Of a stretch of DNA of 64,000 nt, positions 31,286 through 41,749 are shown one piece after another. How positions within the stretch are numbered: the stretch's first letter is position 1; each line of letters opens with the position of its first letter. Position numbers and translations under genes: made by a program. This DNA comes from Porphyridium purpureum. Its lineage: Eukaryota; Rhodophyta; Bangiophyceae; Porphyridiales; Porphyridiaceae. A model generated the notes under the pieces. That model saw only the letters and a program-made list of their open reading frames with translations. It was not told where the DNA came from and searched no databases. The DNA lies in NCBI GenBank assembly GCA_008690995.1, contig VRMN01000007.1:372001-436000 (forward strand). The letters run 5' to 3'.

Positions 31286-31803
31286 TCTCGTGTCGCAGAG
31301 CCTCCGCATCACCGTGCGCATGCGGACAAGACCCGAATCATGATCGGACCCGCTTGATCTTTTTTGCTCGACTCACGAAAGCGCGCACCTTCATAGTGAC
31401 ATGCGACTTTACTGCTTGCCCTACATGCTCGGGCGCTCATGTCATTGTGTTCGACGGTCAAATCGCGCAGAGCCGCTGACGACACACTAGCTGCGAACAC
31501 GTCGATGCTCTCCTGCAGAACGTGCTCGTCGCGGCACATGTGCGACCAAGCGACTGTACGTCAACTGGCATAACAAGCGTGACCTCAAAGACTCGCAGAG
31601 GTCTCGCCGCAGTGCAGGTGCGTCGGAACCGAAGAACATCGGTGAATGAGAAGCGAAACTAAGACTCTATTCTGCTCGCACGCTCGTGTGTGACGACAGA
31701 AGGGGCCACATGCATACGTCGGAGGTGATGCAGAGCCGAAAGTCCACTCTAATTAGTTCTTCGACCTTCACGTTTTGGATTACACGCGAAAGCAGTCGCG
31801 ACT

Positions 31804-34800
31804 TCATTTTTGTTTCACATTGAGCAAAGGATAATAACATAGTCTTTCCAAACTACTCTGCGCATCTGCGTGCCCCTGTTCCGCGGCCTTCCGGTACCAG
31901 TTGACCGCTACGCACTTGTCCTGCGGTAGCCCGCCCCACCCGTTCTCGCAATAAGCACCCAAATTAAACTGCGCGTCTGCGTGTCCCTGTTCCGCGGCCT
32001 CGCGGTACCACTCGACCGCTGCGCGCTTGTCCTGCGGCAACCCGCTCCACCCATTCTCGTAATAAGCACCCAAATTAAACTGCGCGTGTGCGTGCCCCTG
32101 TTCCGCTGCCTTGCGGTACCATTCGACCGCCGCACGCTTGTCCTGCGGCAGCCCGCCCCACCCGTTCTCGCAATAATCACCCAAATTAAACTGCGCGTCT
32201 GCGTGCCCCTGTTCCGCCGCCTTCCGGTACCATTCGACCGCCGCGCGCTTGTCATGCGGCAGAGCGCTGAAGCCGTTGTCGTAACAATAGCCCAAAGTGT
32301 AATGCGCCGCTGTATTTCCCTGTTCCGCGGCCTTGAGCCACCACTCGACCGCCGCACGCATGTCCTGCGGTAGCCCACCCCACCCGTTGTAATGATAAAG
32401 GCCCAAACTATGCTGCGAGTAGGCGTCTCCCACCTGCGCCGCTTTGCGGTACCACTCCAGCGCTTCTGTGAGATTCTCCCTGAACTCTTCTATCTGGCCA
32501 CGTTGCTGCCATTCTGCGGCGTCGCGGCGCGCTTGCTCGGCGGCGGCCTCTTCTTCACGCCGTCGTGCCGCGGCAGCTTCCACTTCCCGCTGCGCAGCCA
32601 GATCTCGCGCCTCCTGCTCGAGGCGAGCCTGCTCATCCGCGGCCGCCGTACGCGCGGCGGCGACACGATGTGCGGTCTCTTGTTCCCGTCGCAGTGCTTC
32701 CGCCTGCTGTGTGAGTTTAGCTTCCGCTGCGGGATGTTCATGCTCCACAGCCTCTGCGTTGAGATGAGCCTGCTCCTCCGCGGCTGCCTGAAGTGTGGCG
32801 GCTGCGAGCTTCTGAGCCTGACGATCGCGATCCGCTTTCTCCTTGTCCTTAGCAAGCTGCCTGCGTCTCAGCGCCGTCTGCTGTTCGGCCTCCGACGCCA
32901 ACAGCCATGCGGACCCCGCCGAACTGCCGAGCTCCGCGGCCCTTGCACAACACTCCTCCGCAAGGCTGAAGTTCTGCGGCACTCCCCGTCCGGAGTGGTG
33001 GCAGCGGCCATACTCTATCATGGCATCCATGTGATCTTGCTCTGCAGCTGCGCGAGCCCAACCCGCGTCATGCTCCAAGCGCTGGCTCGCGCCGTGCGAG
33101 CCGTCAAGCGAAATCTTGCCCAACCGGAACTGGCCCTCCGCAACGCCGGCTTCCGCTTTTAGCTTGAAATACGCATACGCGTACGCCATGTTTTCCGCTT
33201 CCTCTGATTCCTCTGATTCCTCTGTTTCCTCTGCGCAGCGGAGCTTCTCATCAGCGCTCGGCGCTTGCGCGTCCACAGGCCGAGATCCACTTGACTCTGC
33301 CGTGGAAGCTCCAGTGCTTGATGATGGGGCTGCTGATCCAGCAGGTGCCACCGAGACATGCCAGAATCCTCTTGTCAACGCATCAACCTTTGATGTGCTG
33401 GAGACGGATGGGGATGCGGCAAACTGAGCGGTCTGTGACTTTGCAGCCGCAGTTCCCCCCTCCGCAACCATACGATTATAAAACTCGAGCAAGACATCCG
33501 ATACAGTCGAGTGCTTTTCGAGTGTAGTCTGCAGACGCGCCCTTACTCTTTCCACAACCCAGGCCGGCCATTGCTTCGCGTACTCTGACTTGTTTAATCT
33601 GTCCGACGGCACACCTCGCTTTGGATCTTCGAGAATCTTTAAAATCTGGATATCCGGGCGCTGGCTCTCAGACATCGTCTCGCCGAGCATCATTTCGAAG
33701 AACATGACACCGTACGACCATACGTCGCAGGAGCAGTTGTATTTCTCACCACGGATAACGTCGGGTGCCAAGTAGCGACTGGTATCGAGCATTGTCTTTG
33801 CAAATGAGCACGAGTTCTTCACGATAGCCACCCCGAAATCGCTAATCTTCGGCGTCCAGTCATCCATCAGGAGAATGTTCTTGGGCTTGATGTCTCGATG
33901 CACGACCTTGCTTGCATGAAGATACTTCAAGCCATCAAAAACTCCACGAACAACGCTCAGTACCATGTCGTTCGGAAGCACATTCATCTTGCTGTCAGCG
34001 AACATGTCTTTTTCTAGCGAGCCCTCCGGTGCGTATTCGAGCACAATGAGCGGTACTTCGTCTTCATGGTCGTTCACGTCATCAAGTGGGCAAAGGACTC
34101 CATGCGTCCGAATGATATTCTCGTGTGAAAGCCGCCACATCATTCCCAGCTCGTTTTTAAACTCCTGTACCGCTTTGTCGCCTGATGGATTGACTTGCTT
34201 GATGGCAACGGTCTCTCCCCTGCACGTGCCCCGGAAAACAGCCCCAAAGCCACCCGAGCCAAGTACGACAAACTTTCGCTTCTCATCGTCTATGCGCTCT
34301 TCCTTTTCGACATCAACAACGTCTACAAACCACGCCTCGATGACAAGCGGCTGCATAGAATCACCACCTCCGGAATCACCTGTGTCAACGCACGAATCTG
34401 GAATATCCGCTGACATGCTGTGCATGTGGAGAACAGCGATCCTCCCCGGAAGAGCCCGTAGTTCGCGCTCGAGCATCGATCTATCCCTCACTCTGTCCGT
34501 ATCATGGGCGCTCATCATCTCCTGATGATGTTGCTTTAGGTTGCGCAGCAACTCCTGCTTATTCTGCTCTTGGATGCGCAGCAATTCGTGCTGATTCTGC
34601 TCTTGGTTGTGCGCGATTTTGGAAGTGATGATGATCGACAGTTGCGACTCGAGTTCGGTTAGCCGATTGCCGCACGTCTGGAAGTCGCCAATGTACATCT
34701 TCGCCCGCAGAGCGCACAGCACTTTTTCATACGCGCTTTCAGCACTTGAAAACTTCTTCACGAGCGAGCAGGCGGACCGAAGTCCAGACTCCAGGTCGCT

Positions 34801-35085
34801 GAGGCACTCAAGCAAACTTCCGTGCGTCAATTCGTGTGTCTTATTCACGAGCTTCTCACCCTCGGGGCCGAGGTATTCAACCAGCGTGTTTTTGATGCTC
34901 ACGGCGCGCTTGGCGAGCAACATGCATGAGTCCTTGTGCGCCTTTGCCGTCTGCGCACACGCTAAAATATTCTTGGTAACCGCGCACGCGACCGCCACGT
35001 ACGGAGGTACAGCCCCAAGATCATCGGCAATTGCGGCAGCCACTTGGATTCCTTCCTCCAATGGCACTCTCTTTGCGGTCGCCAT
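31804..35085 (-). CDS. four-helix-bundle / tyrosine-kinase-like / Sel1-repeat protein, copy B
   Basis: A 1093-residue paralogue of the 10738-13686 product, starting MATAKRV. The N-terminal bundle (about 8-170) keeps the SCMLLAKRAVSIKNTLVEY helix and ACSLVKKFSS; a Gln/Glu-rich brace follows. The kinase (about 265-530) has GSGGFGAVFRG, AIK, HRDIKPKNILL and DFG. The activation segment ends RYLAPDV, so the usual APE glutamate is Asp. Next come Sel1-like units (about 625-720), a long Ala/Glu/Arg coiled coil (730-855, longer than in copy A) and six 36-residue Sel1 repeats to the end (AVEWYRKAAEQGHADAQFNL type). Several of those are nearly identical at DNA level (108-bp units, 31870-32400). Probably an active cytosolic kinase; substrate and role unknown. 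Confidence 0.85.
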   Translation of the reverse strand: MATAKRVPLEEGIQVAAAIADDLGAVPPYVAVACAVTKNILACAQTAKAHKDSCMLLAKRAVSIKNTLVEYLGPEGEKLVNKTHELTHGSLLECLSDLESGLRSACSLVKKFSSAESAYEKVLCALRAKMYIGDFQTCGNRLTELESQLSIIITSKIAHNQEQNQHELLRIQEQNKQELLRNLKQHHQEMMSAHDTDRVRDRSMLERELRALPGRIAVLHMHSMSADIPDSCVDTGDSGGGDSMQPLVIEAWFVDVVDVEKEERIDDEKRKFVVLGSGGFGAVFRGTCRGETVAIKQVNPSGDKAVQEFKNELGMMWRLSHENIIRTHGVLCPLDDVNDHEDEVPLIVLEYAPEGSLEKDMFADSKMNVLPNDMVLSVVRGVFDGLKYLHASKVVHRDIKPKNILLMDDWTPKISDFGVAIVKNSCSFAKTMLDTSRYLAPDVIRGEKYNCSCDVWSYGVMFFEMMLGETMSESQRPDIQILKILEDPKRGVPSDRLNKSEYAKQWPAWVVERVRARLQTTLEKHSTVSDVLLEFYNRMVAEGGTAAAKSQTAQFAASPSVSSTSKVDALTRGFWHVSVAPAGSAAPSSSTGASTAESSGSRPVDAQAPSADEKLRCAEETEESEESEEAENMAYAYAYFKLKAEAGVAEGQFRLGKISLDGSHGASQRLEHDAGWARAAAEQDHMDAMIEYGRCHHSGRGVPQNFSLAEECCARAAELGSSAGSAWLLASEAEQQTALRRRQLAKDKEKADRDRQAQKLAAATLQAAAEEQAHLNAEAVEHEHPAAEAKLTQQAEALRREQETAHRVAAARTAAADEQARLEQEARDLAAQREVEAAAARRREEEAAAEQARRDAAEWQQRGQIEEFRENLTEALEWYRKAAQVGDAYSQHSLGLYHYNGWGGLPQDMRAAVEWWLKAAEQGNTAAHYTLGYCYDNGFSALPHDKRAAVEWYRKAAEQGHADAQFNLGDYCENGWGGLPQDKRAAVEWYRKAAEQGHAHAQFNLGAYYENGWSGLPQDKRAAVEWYREAAEQGHADAQFNLGAYCENGWGGLPQDKCVAVNWYRKAAEQGHADAQSSLERLCYYPLLNVKQK
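31870..32400 (-). repeat. 108-bp tandem Sel1-coding repeats
   Basis: Five in-frame 108-bp units within copy B, several differing at only a few bases. Copy A has fewer and more diverged units. This indicates recent unit duplication or homogenisation. Confidence 0.7.
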
Positions 35086-35900
35086 GTTTCCTTGCTGAGC
35101 GTGCTTGTCTCACCGGATTGACAACGTCAAAACGCACTCGCACAAGACTCTCCGCGAGCACCGGACGCAAGGGATTCACTACACGGTGACCTAGTCCACG
35201 GGCGGAAGCCGACTTCCAGATGCCAATCCGGACGAGCGTCGCTGCCGCCTTCTATCGCCTCTTCCCTCTCACCTATCTCCGCCTTCACTGAGCGCAGACC
35301 CGGTTTCAAATCAATTATGCTTATCCTGATATACTGGTCTATAGTTGCAGTGTAGCTCACGCACAAATACTCACCCACAGTTTTATGCCGAGACAGAGAG
35401 AGACACCTCACAAATCCATAGCTTGTTGCGCGACAATCAGTGAGGAGTCCGAAAAACACAAGCGCACGCTTGCCTGACGTATGACCAAACTGCTCATTCC
35501 TGTTGTGCACTGGTACGAAAAACGAACCTCTATTCCCCCTCAAAAACAACCACAAGCCGGCGTGCTTTCTGCATGCACCGCAAGCACGTGCAACGCACGA
35601 CGCCTGTTTTTCCAGCGGCGTTCTGAATTTCGACGGGACTCGGTCCGGGGTTATCACAGAACAGCGTCGTTTTTATAGGAAGCGCCCGCGCATGAGCAGA
35701 CACGCGTTGGCGCAACGCTGCGTTTCATATCAGCGCGGTGCGGATTTGCGATTTGGCGACTTGTCGCGAAGAGTGACGTACAGCTTGGCGCCGTTCCGAT
35801 TCAGACATGAGCGAGCACGGATATCATTAAAAGGCGCCGTTCTAATAGACCGCAAGCAACGGTTTGAATTTAACAGGAGGTACAGTTGTGAGGCGTTAAT

Positions 35901-36242
35901 GTGGAGTACACTTCACGGGCAGGATGCTGTACCGCAAATGTTAATTAATGCGCAATATCGCGTTGTTTAACAATTCGCGGGAGTGTTCGCAGCGAACTGG
36001 CTGGCTCGCCTGCTTCCGTGGGTGCGCATACGGTGCGTCCGCTTGGGTCGTCTCGGCGCTGCGGCTGCGTATCTCTGGATTCTCGTGCGGGTGTTGGGCA
36101 CATGTCCGCTTTCAGCGTCACAGCGACGCTGAGATCTGTGTCGCGGTCCGGCGCTATTCCGCCTCGACGCATCTGTGTGGCTCGAGCTACCTCGCGCAAA
36201 ACGGCTTGTTGGGTCGCATTTGACACGCTGCCACAGCGCCCG
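35901..36242. other. short intergenic/promoter region
   Basis: Separates duplication arm B from the EEP-fold gene. No separate gene seen. Confidence 0.4.
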
Positions 36243-36250
36243 TATTTATA
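36243..36250 (+). promoter_or_regulatory. TATA-like box of the EEP-fold gene
   Basis: TATTTATA, 41 nt before the ATG at 36291, implying a very short leader. Confidence 0.45.
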
Positions 36251-36290
36251 GCTTCACGTCTGGCGTCGTGCGAGTGAGTCATTGGTCGTG

Positions 36291-37259
36291 ATGCCGAGAA
36301 CTGGTCAGGGTGTCGCGCGAGCGATTCGGAAGGGGCCATACAACGGCCGACAGTCGCTAGCGTCTCGGAGCGCAAGTGCTCGCGATGCCGTACCGGCAGC
36401 GCGTGCGCAAGTAAAGCACACAAAAGAGCTGCTCAAGCTGCGCGTGCTCTCGTACAATGTGGCTGGGTTCGAGCGGTCCGCGCAAGCGCCACCCGGGTGG
36501 AACACTGCTGACTCTAAAGCGCACCTTGCTGCACTCATACATGCGCATCAGCCAGACTGCGTACACCTGCAAGAAGTTCCGAATGGCGGGGCTGGATTCC
36601 ATGTGGACCAGTATCGCGCAGTAGACGCAACAGTTGTCAGTCACTGTGAGCACATTGTGACGTATATTCGAATGGAGTCGGAAGAGGCCCTCTTTGGGCC
36701 GTTCGATCGGTTCGTCAAGCTGCAGCTGCCAGAGCAAGCAGGCTCCGAATTTGGGTTTGGGCTTGCGTTGCAGCTGAATCTAGAGGAGCCTGTCTTTCTC
36801 GTAAACGTGCACTTGGAACCTTTCAAGGAGGGTGCAATCACGCGACACGAGCAGCTATCACTGATGAGCTCGCGGCTGGGACACAAGGCAGCGGTTTTGA
36901 TCGCAGGGGATACGAACACGCGAAAACCTGAGCTCAAGTCGCTGAGCAAGGCGCCCTTGAACGTAACTCCGATTAAAGTTCCACAGGGCATGCCAGACGC
37001 GCCATCGACGTGGGACTCCTTTAGCAACAGGTTCCGCGGCGAGCAAACATTTCCATTTCGCGCTGCGTTTTCGCGCTTTCTGAGCCGGAGCGGATCCGCT
37101 TCTGCCGTTAATGCAATTGTCTCATTTGCCGTGGTCCCCAGTGAGCTTGCGCGTGGCATTCTTCTTTTCGAATCGCCAATTCTTTCCACCAAGCACGGGT
37201 TCCATCTGTCCGATCACTTTGGCTTCCTTGCGGATATTTCCATACTTCAGTCAATGTGA
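36291..37259 (+). CDS. endonuclease/exonuclease/phosphatase (EEP) fold protein
   Basis: A 322-residue metal-dependent phosphoesterase of the EEP superfamily (DNase I, AP endonuclease, TDP2, deadenylase and inositol phosphatase relatives). Motifs in order: LRVLSYNVAGF near residue 47, HLQEV with the metal-binding Glu near 93, FLVNVHLEPF, AGDTNTR near 205, and LSDHFGFLADI near 306 with the catalytic His. The spacing of about 275 residues across the core matches the family. A Ser/Arg/Ala-rich stretch precedes the core (residues 10-40), perhaps an organelle leader. The short LQE-to-NVH spacing and NTR rather than NSR point toward TDP2-like members, but the substrate cannot be assigned. ATG chosen is the first in frame. 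Confidence 0.82.
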   Translation: MPRTGQGVARAIRKGPYNGRQSLASRSASARDAVPAARAQVKHTKELLKLRVLSYNVAGFERSAQAPPGWNTADSKAHLAALIHAHQPDCVHLQEVPNGGAGFHVDQYRAVDATVVSHCEHIVTYIRMESEEALFGPFDRFVKLQLPEQAGSEFGFGLALQLNLEEPVFLVNVHLEPFKEGAITRHEQLSLMSSRLGHKAAVLIAGDTNTRKPELKSLSKAPLNVTPIKVPQGMPDAPSTWDSFSNRFRGEQTFPFRAAFSRFLSRSGSASAVNAIVSFAVVPSELARGILLFESPILSTKHGFHLSDHFGFLADISILQSM

Positions 37260-37967
37260 AGAGGGGGACTGCCCTTTGCTCCGTCATGTATAGCTGTGTT
37301 TGGCGGGAGGGTCTCTCCAATCAAACTGTTGAATTCGAGCGCGAATCTGTGAGTATGAGTGTAGCTGTATTTCTCGTGCAGTGCAGCGCAGGGAGAAAGT
37401 ATGAATGCTTCAACACCATATGGATGATGGGCAAAGCTACACGCTCAGTGCCACGACGGTCATATCTATTTGAATACACATTACCGTTTACGTCGACGAC
37501 GACACGCATCCGGAACGTGCAATGACGCTCACACGGACTCTTTCCAAGCCCGCGAGAATCACGAAGTTGCTCTTCCTGAACTTGTGGAAAGCCGCGATAC
37601 ACGCACACGCGGACAAGTCGGTGTGTGTCACACTGAAAACCACGCCCGAGTGCTTCTCACATCCAGCCAAGCCAGCAAATCGTAACCGGCTCGGCTCTGC
37701 TCGGCTCTGCTCTGCTCTGCTCTGCTCTGCTCTGCTCTGTGCTGGACGCGCATGCGCACTCGCGCACGCATTTGCAAAAGTACGGTACAGTATATAAAAT
37801 AAGGGTGTACAGTATAAAGAACATATGTTTAATCTTATAAAATAGAGACTGCTGGCGCAAGCGAGGCGCTCAAAAATGATGCAAACGGCGTTATTTAAAT
37901 AAGCGACTTGTGGCGTTACGTGACACGTTTTTTCTCGCTCGGGCGTGTCGCTTGCGGCGTGACAGAC
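37260..37967. other. intergenic with a pentanucleotide microsatellite and Lon promoter
   Basis: Contains the GCTCT run listed separately, and TTATTTAAATAA (about 37889-37900), a TATA-like word about 70 nt before the first in-frame ATG of the Lon gene. Confidence 0.5.
37691..37740 (+). repeat. (TCTGC)n microsatellite
   Basis: About ten consecutive pentamers, TCTGC with TCGGC variants at the left end. Confidence 0.85.
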
Positions 37968-40900
37968 ATGTTGAGGGAAGGAGAGGGTGAGCGCTGCGAC
38001 GGGGGAGAGGAAAGGATGTGCTTGATGATGCAGACTCATCATGTTGGCATGGGGATCGCTTCACGAAGACCCGTCCGAGATGTGTCGTCACGGATGGCGC
38101 ATGTGATCCGCCGTGCATCGAGTGATGCGCGGATGCAGCATGGGGTTGCGTCGGAAGTGCACCGAGCTGGACAAAGGGTCGAACTGGTGCCAGGGCGTTC
38201 GGCGACAGGTGGGTTGCAGTGTCTCTATGGTGGTCGCTTGGTGAAAGGATGGGCTAATGATAATCCTTCGTCTCGATTGTTGCGGCGATTATTGCAGCAT
38301 TCGCAACACGATGGAGCCGTCGCACGCGGATTGCAACGATTGCCACACCAGTCGCTTCAGCACAACGCGACTGGGTTTCCTCGTTCAGTCTTGGAATATC
38401 AAGCGCTGCGGCCAGTGCAAGAATACCTTTGTGAAAGTGGCAGAAAGTCAGCGATGTCATTGTCAACGTCTAACATTCATGTCCAGCCCAACATGTGGAG
38501 CAAAAGTGGGACGCGCTCCCTTCATTTGAACGGCGCACGGGGTCTTTGCAGCAGTAGCAGCGGTGGGGGTAGCCATGGTAGTGACGGAGAGGGAAAGAGC
38601 AGGAGCAAACGAAAATCCTCCAGGAGAAGTAGGGAAGAAAAGGGAAAAGACAGCATCGCCAAAGAGGGAGCTGAGGATGAACTTGAATGGATTTCAGAAA
38701 GAGACGTCAAGTCCAATGGGAAGTCCTCATCCTCATCGTCCGCATCTGCTGCCGAAAGCAGCCAGAAGGATATCCAGAGCAGCGGGCATGATCGGCCCGA
38801 AGAAGGGGACGAGAAAGCCCAAGCCCGTCGTGTCAGTGAGCACAACTCGAACCAAGAAAGCGAGCAGGATGTGGATCACAGTGAAAGCCAGAGCCAAGAT
38901 GAGGCATCGCTAAGCAGCGACGCCGTTCTCTCGTCTTCTTCTTCTGCTCTGTTCCGACGCACAGGCCCGCGGCGGTCGTGGCTCACCAAGAACGAGGAGC
39001 TGCCCGCGGTTCCGCTGTTCCGGCGACCGCTGTTTCCAGGCGTGAACGCACTCATAGTGGTACAGGACGCTGCAGTGGCCGAAGTGTTTGTGCGACTCAA
39101 GGAGGCGGGCGTGACGCATGTGGCGCTGTTCCTTCATAAGAAGGTAGGGCTCCAGTCGTTTGCGCTGAATGAGCCGAACGAGTCTGACGGCGCCGGCGAC
39201 GCGCAGGGTGCAGAGGCCGGTGGCAGTCCCTTGGGCGAGATCAACAATAGCGCCGTGCTGCTGTCTGCCGACGAGCAGCTGCAGCAGCTGCATCGGGTGG
39301 GCGTGTTAGCCGAGATCATTGGCATTGCACCGCGCGCCAAAGGCACCATTGAGATTACGTTCTCTGGCCATCAGCGCGTGCGTTGGGAGCGCATGGTGAG
39401 GTCGGATCCAATTTTGACGCTCGAAGTGTCACCGTTTGCAGAAAAGCGCGTCGACATCCAGAACAAGTCGGTGCGTGCATACTCATTCGCGGTGATCCAG
39501 GCACTTCGCGAGCTTCTGTTGCAGGGAAGTTTTTACAAGGAGCAGCTCGAGCTCTTGCTCGAGTCGCTGGACATCAACAACCCGTATCATCTCGCGGATC
39601 TGGGCGCTTGCCTAACGATGGCCGACCCACAGAAACTGCAGGAAGTGCTCGAAGAGGCCGATCTGGAGAAGCGCATGTCCAAGACGCTCGCACTGCTGCT
39701 TAGCGAGCTTGAGATGATCAAGGTGCAGCGCCAGATCAACAAGCAAATCGAGGAAAATGTCAGCGCCGCGCAGCGCAAATTCTTTCTCAACGAGCAGCTC
39801 AAGACGATCAAGAAGGAGCTCGGGCTCGAGAAGGACGAAAAGGAAACCCTATCACAGCGCTTCCGCGCGCGCCTTGAGGGCAAGACCGTCCCGGAATCCG
39901 CCATGACCGTCATTGAAGAAGAGTTTGCCAAGCTGTCCTTGCTCGAACCGGCCAGCTCAGAATTCTCTGTCACGCGAAATTACCTGGACTGGCTGACGAT
40001 TTTGCCGTGGGGTGTGTTGACCGCAGAGCCGAGTTCGTTTGACATTGTGCACGCCCGAAAAGTGCTGAACGACGATCACTACGGCATGGACGACGTCAAG
40101 GCCCGCATCCACGAATTTATTGCGGTTTCCATCCTGCGCGCTGCGAAAACATCGGAGGATTCGCCGCCTGGTAAAATTCTGCTGTTGTCCGGGCCACCGG
40201 GAGTCGGGAAGACAAGCGTGGGCAAGAGCATCGCGCGCGCGCTGGGGCGCAAGTTTTACCGTTTCTCGGTGGGCGGCCTGTCGGACGCCGCTGAAATCAA
40301 GGGCCACAGGCGTACGTACGTGGGCGCCATGCCCGGCAAGTTTCTGCAGGCGCTCAAAGCCACTCAGGCCGCCAACCCGGTAATCTTGATTGATGAAATC
40401 GATAAGCTTGGCCGAGGCTACCAGGGCGACCCGGCGGCCGCGCTACTCGAGGCGCTGGACCCTGAACAAAACCATTCGTTTGTGGACCACTATCTTGACA
40501 CGCCCGTTGATCTATCGCGCGTGCTCTTTATTGCCACCGCCAATATGGTGGACACGATTCCGAACCCGCTTTACGACCGCATGGACAACATTCGTCTGCC
40601 GGGCTACATTTTCGAAGAGAAGATGGAAATCGCCCGACGCTACCTGGTGCCGGCTGCTATCCGCGAGTGCGGCATGCAGGACAGCGAAATCATGTTCCTT
40701 GGCACGTCGCTCAAACTCCTCACCACTAATTACTGTCGGGAGGCCGGCGTGCGAAACCTCAAGAATCAAATCGACAAGATTGCGCGGAAAACGGCGCTCT
40801 ACATCGTCGAGCAGCGGCAAAAGGTGCAAAACCAGCTCGTCGAAGAGAAGGACAACACAACTGAAAAAGAACCAGCCGCCGACAAGACTGGCAAGGTAGA

Positions 40901-41708
40901 CAAAGGTGGCAAGGCGTCGTCCGAAGCATCGCCGACGCCGCCGAAAGTGGTGATTGGCTTGAGCAAAGGGGAAAAGCTGCTGGGCAAGGCGCCGTTCCGA
41001 TCAGAAACTTTGTACAAAACGCCGCCGATCGGAGTGGCAACGGGCCTGGCATGGACGGCGATGGGAGGCACGGTGCTGTACATAGAGACCATTCCGTTGG
41101 GTCCTCCCCTCGAGGACGATGGCACCGATGGGAGCGAGATGGTGACTACGGCGACAACAGCCGCACTCACCACAATTGGCTCGTCGGTGCCGTCCAAACC
41201 GGCACATCAGTGGATGAATCGCGGTGTGAAGATGACGGGGCAGATGGGCGATGTCATGAAAGAGTCGTGTGAGATTGCCTACTCTTTCGCGACGAGCGTA
41301 TTGGCCGAGTACGAGCCGCGGAATCGCTACTTTCAGCGCAACTTGCTCCACCTGCACGTGCCCGAAGGTGCGACGCCCAAGGACGGGCCTTCGGCAGGTA
41401 TCACCATGGTCACTGCATTTTTGTCGCGCGCGTTTGGCCGCACCACGCGCGCGGGCGTCGGCATGACCGGCGAAGTCACGCTCACGGGTAAAGTGTTGGC
41501 CGTCGGCGGTATTCGGGAAAAGGTCGTCGCCGCGAAAAGGGACGGGTTGCACGAAGTGATTATCCCTGCGGAAAACGAAAAGGATTGGCATGAGTTGCCC
41601 AGCTCGGTGAGGAAGGACATGAAAGCGCATTTTGCCTCAGAGTACGCACAAGTGCTGGACGTCATATTCCCCGGTCAAAGCAAGTATCGTGTTGGGATTT
41701 TACAGTGA
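37968..41708 (+). CDS. mitochondrial Lon protease
   Basis: A 1246-residue ATP-dependent protease. Start is uncertain: 37968 is the first ATG, but one at 38016 would give a cleaner Arg-rich, acid-poor presequence. Residues up to about 325 are leader plus low-complexity Ser/Glu/Lys sequence. The Lon N-terminal domain begins near 340 (VPLFRRPLFPGVNALIVV). AAA+ motifs: SGPPGVGKTSVGK (Walker A), VILIDEIDKLG (Walker B), GHRRTYVGAMPG and an ATANMVDTIP sensor. The peptidase has KDGPSAG with Ser 1142 and GGIREK with Lys 1185, the 43-residue Ser-Lys spacing of E. coli Lon. Two lineage inserts, a Lys/Glu/Ala run near 960-990 and a Thr/Ser run near 1050, lie between ATPase and peptidase. It degrades misfolded matrix proteins. 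It ends 41 bp from convergent FCF1. Confidence 0.93.
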   Translation: MLREGEGERCDGGEERMCLMMQTHHVGMGIASRRPVRDVSSRMAHVIRRASSDARMQHGVASEVHRAGQRVELVPGRSATGGLQCLYGGRLVKGWANDNPSSRLLRRLLQHSQHDGAVARGLQRLPHQSLQHNATGFPRSVLEYQALRPVQEYLCESGRKSAMSLSTSNIHVQPNMWSKSGTRSLHLNGARGLCSSSSGGGSHGSDGEGKSRSKRKSSRRSREEKGKDSIAKEGAEDELEWISERDVKSNGKSSSSSSASAAESSQKDIQSSGHDRPEEGDEKAQARRVSEHNSNQESEQDVDHSESQSQDEASLSSDAVLSSSSSALFRRTGPRRSWLTKNEELPAVPLFRRPLFPGVNALIVVQDAAVAEVFVRLKEAGVTHVALFLHKKVGLQSFALNEPNESDGAGDAQGAEAGGSPLGEINNSAVLLSADEQLQQLHRVGVLAEIIGIAPRAKGTIEITFSGHQRVRWERMVRSDPILTLEVSPFAEKRVDIQNKSVRAYSFAVIQALRELLLQGSFYKEQLELLLESLDINNPYHLADLGACLTMADPQKLQEVLEEADLEKRMSKTLALLLSELEMIKVQRQINKQIEENVSAAQRKFFLNEQLKTIKKELGLEKDEKETLSQRFRARLEGKTVPESAMTVIEEEFAKLSLLEPASSEFSVTRNYLDWLTILPWGVLTAEPSSFDIVHARKVLNDDHYGMDDVKARIHEFIAVSILRAAKTSEDSPPGKILLLSGPPGVGKTSVGKSIARALGRKFYRFSVGGLSDAAEIKGHRRTYVGAMPGKFLQALKATQAANPVILIDEIDKLGRGYQGDPAAALLEALDPEQNHSFVDHYLDTPVDLSRVLFIATANMVDTIPNPLYDRMDNIRLPGYIFEEKMEIARRYLVPAAIRECGMQDSEIMFLGTSLKLLTTNYCREAGVRNLKNQIDKIARKTALYIVEQRQKVQNQLVEEKDNTTEKEPAADKTGKVDKGGKASSEASPTPPKVVIGLSKGEKLLGKAPFRSETLYKTPPIGVATGLAWTAMGGTVLYIETIPLGPPLEDDGTDGSEMVTTATTAALTTIGSSVPSKPAHQWMNRGVKMTGQMGDVMKESCEIAYSFATSVLAEYEPRNRYFQRNLLHLHVPEGATPKDGPSAGITMVTAFLSRAFGRTTRAGVGMTGEVTLTGKVLAVGGIREKVVAAKRDGLHEVIIPAENEKDWHELPSSVRKDMKAHFASEYAQVLDVIFPGQSKYRVGILQ

Positions 41709-41749
41709 GCTGCATTAAACAAGAGCGCTGCGCGCGCCCGCGTGTAGTA

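Larger units (their letters stand above)
30490..35900 (-). repeat. arm B of the inverted segmental duplication
   Basis: Reverse-complement counterpart of 9640-15045 (landmarks given there). It contains the copy B kinase gene plus about 0.8 kb upstream and 1.3 kb downstream. Relative to arm A it lacks about 330 bp at the far upstream end and has extra Sel1 units inside the gene. Confidence 0.8.

Noticed and set aside
35127-35657. 176-codon minus-strand frame upstream of kinase copy B
   Set aside because: It is part of the duplicated leader; arm A has no matching frame at 10.3-10.7 kb.
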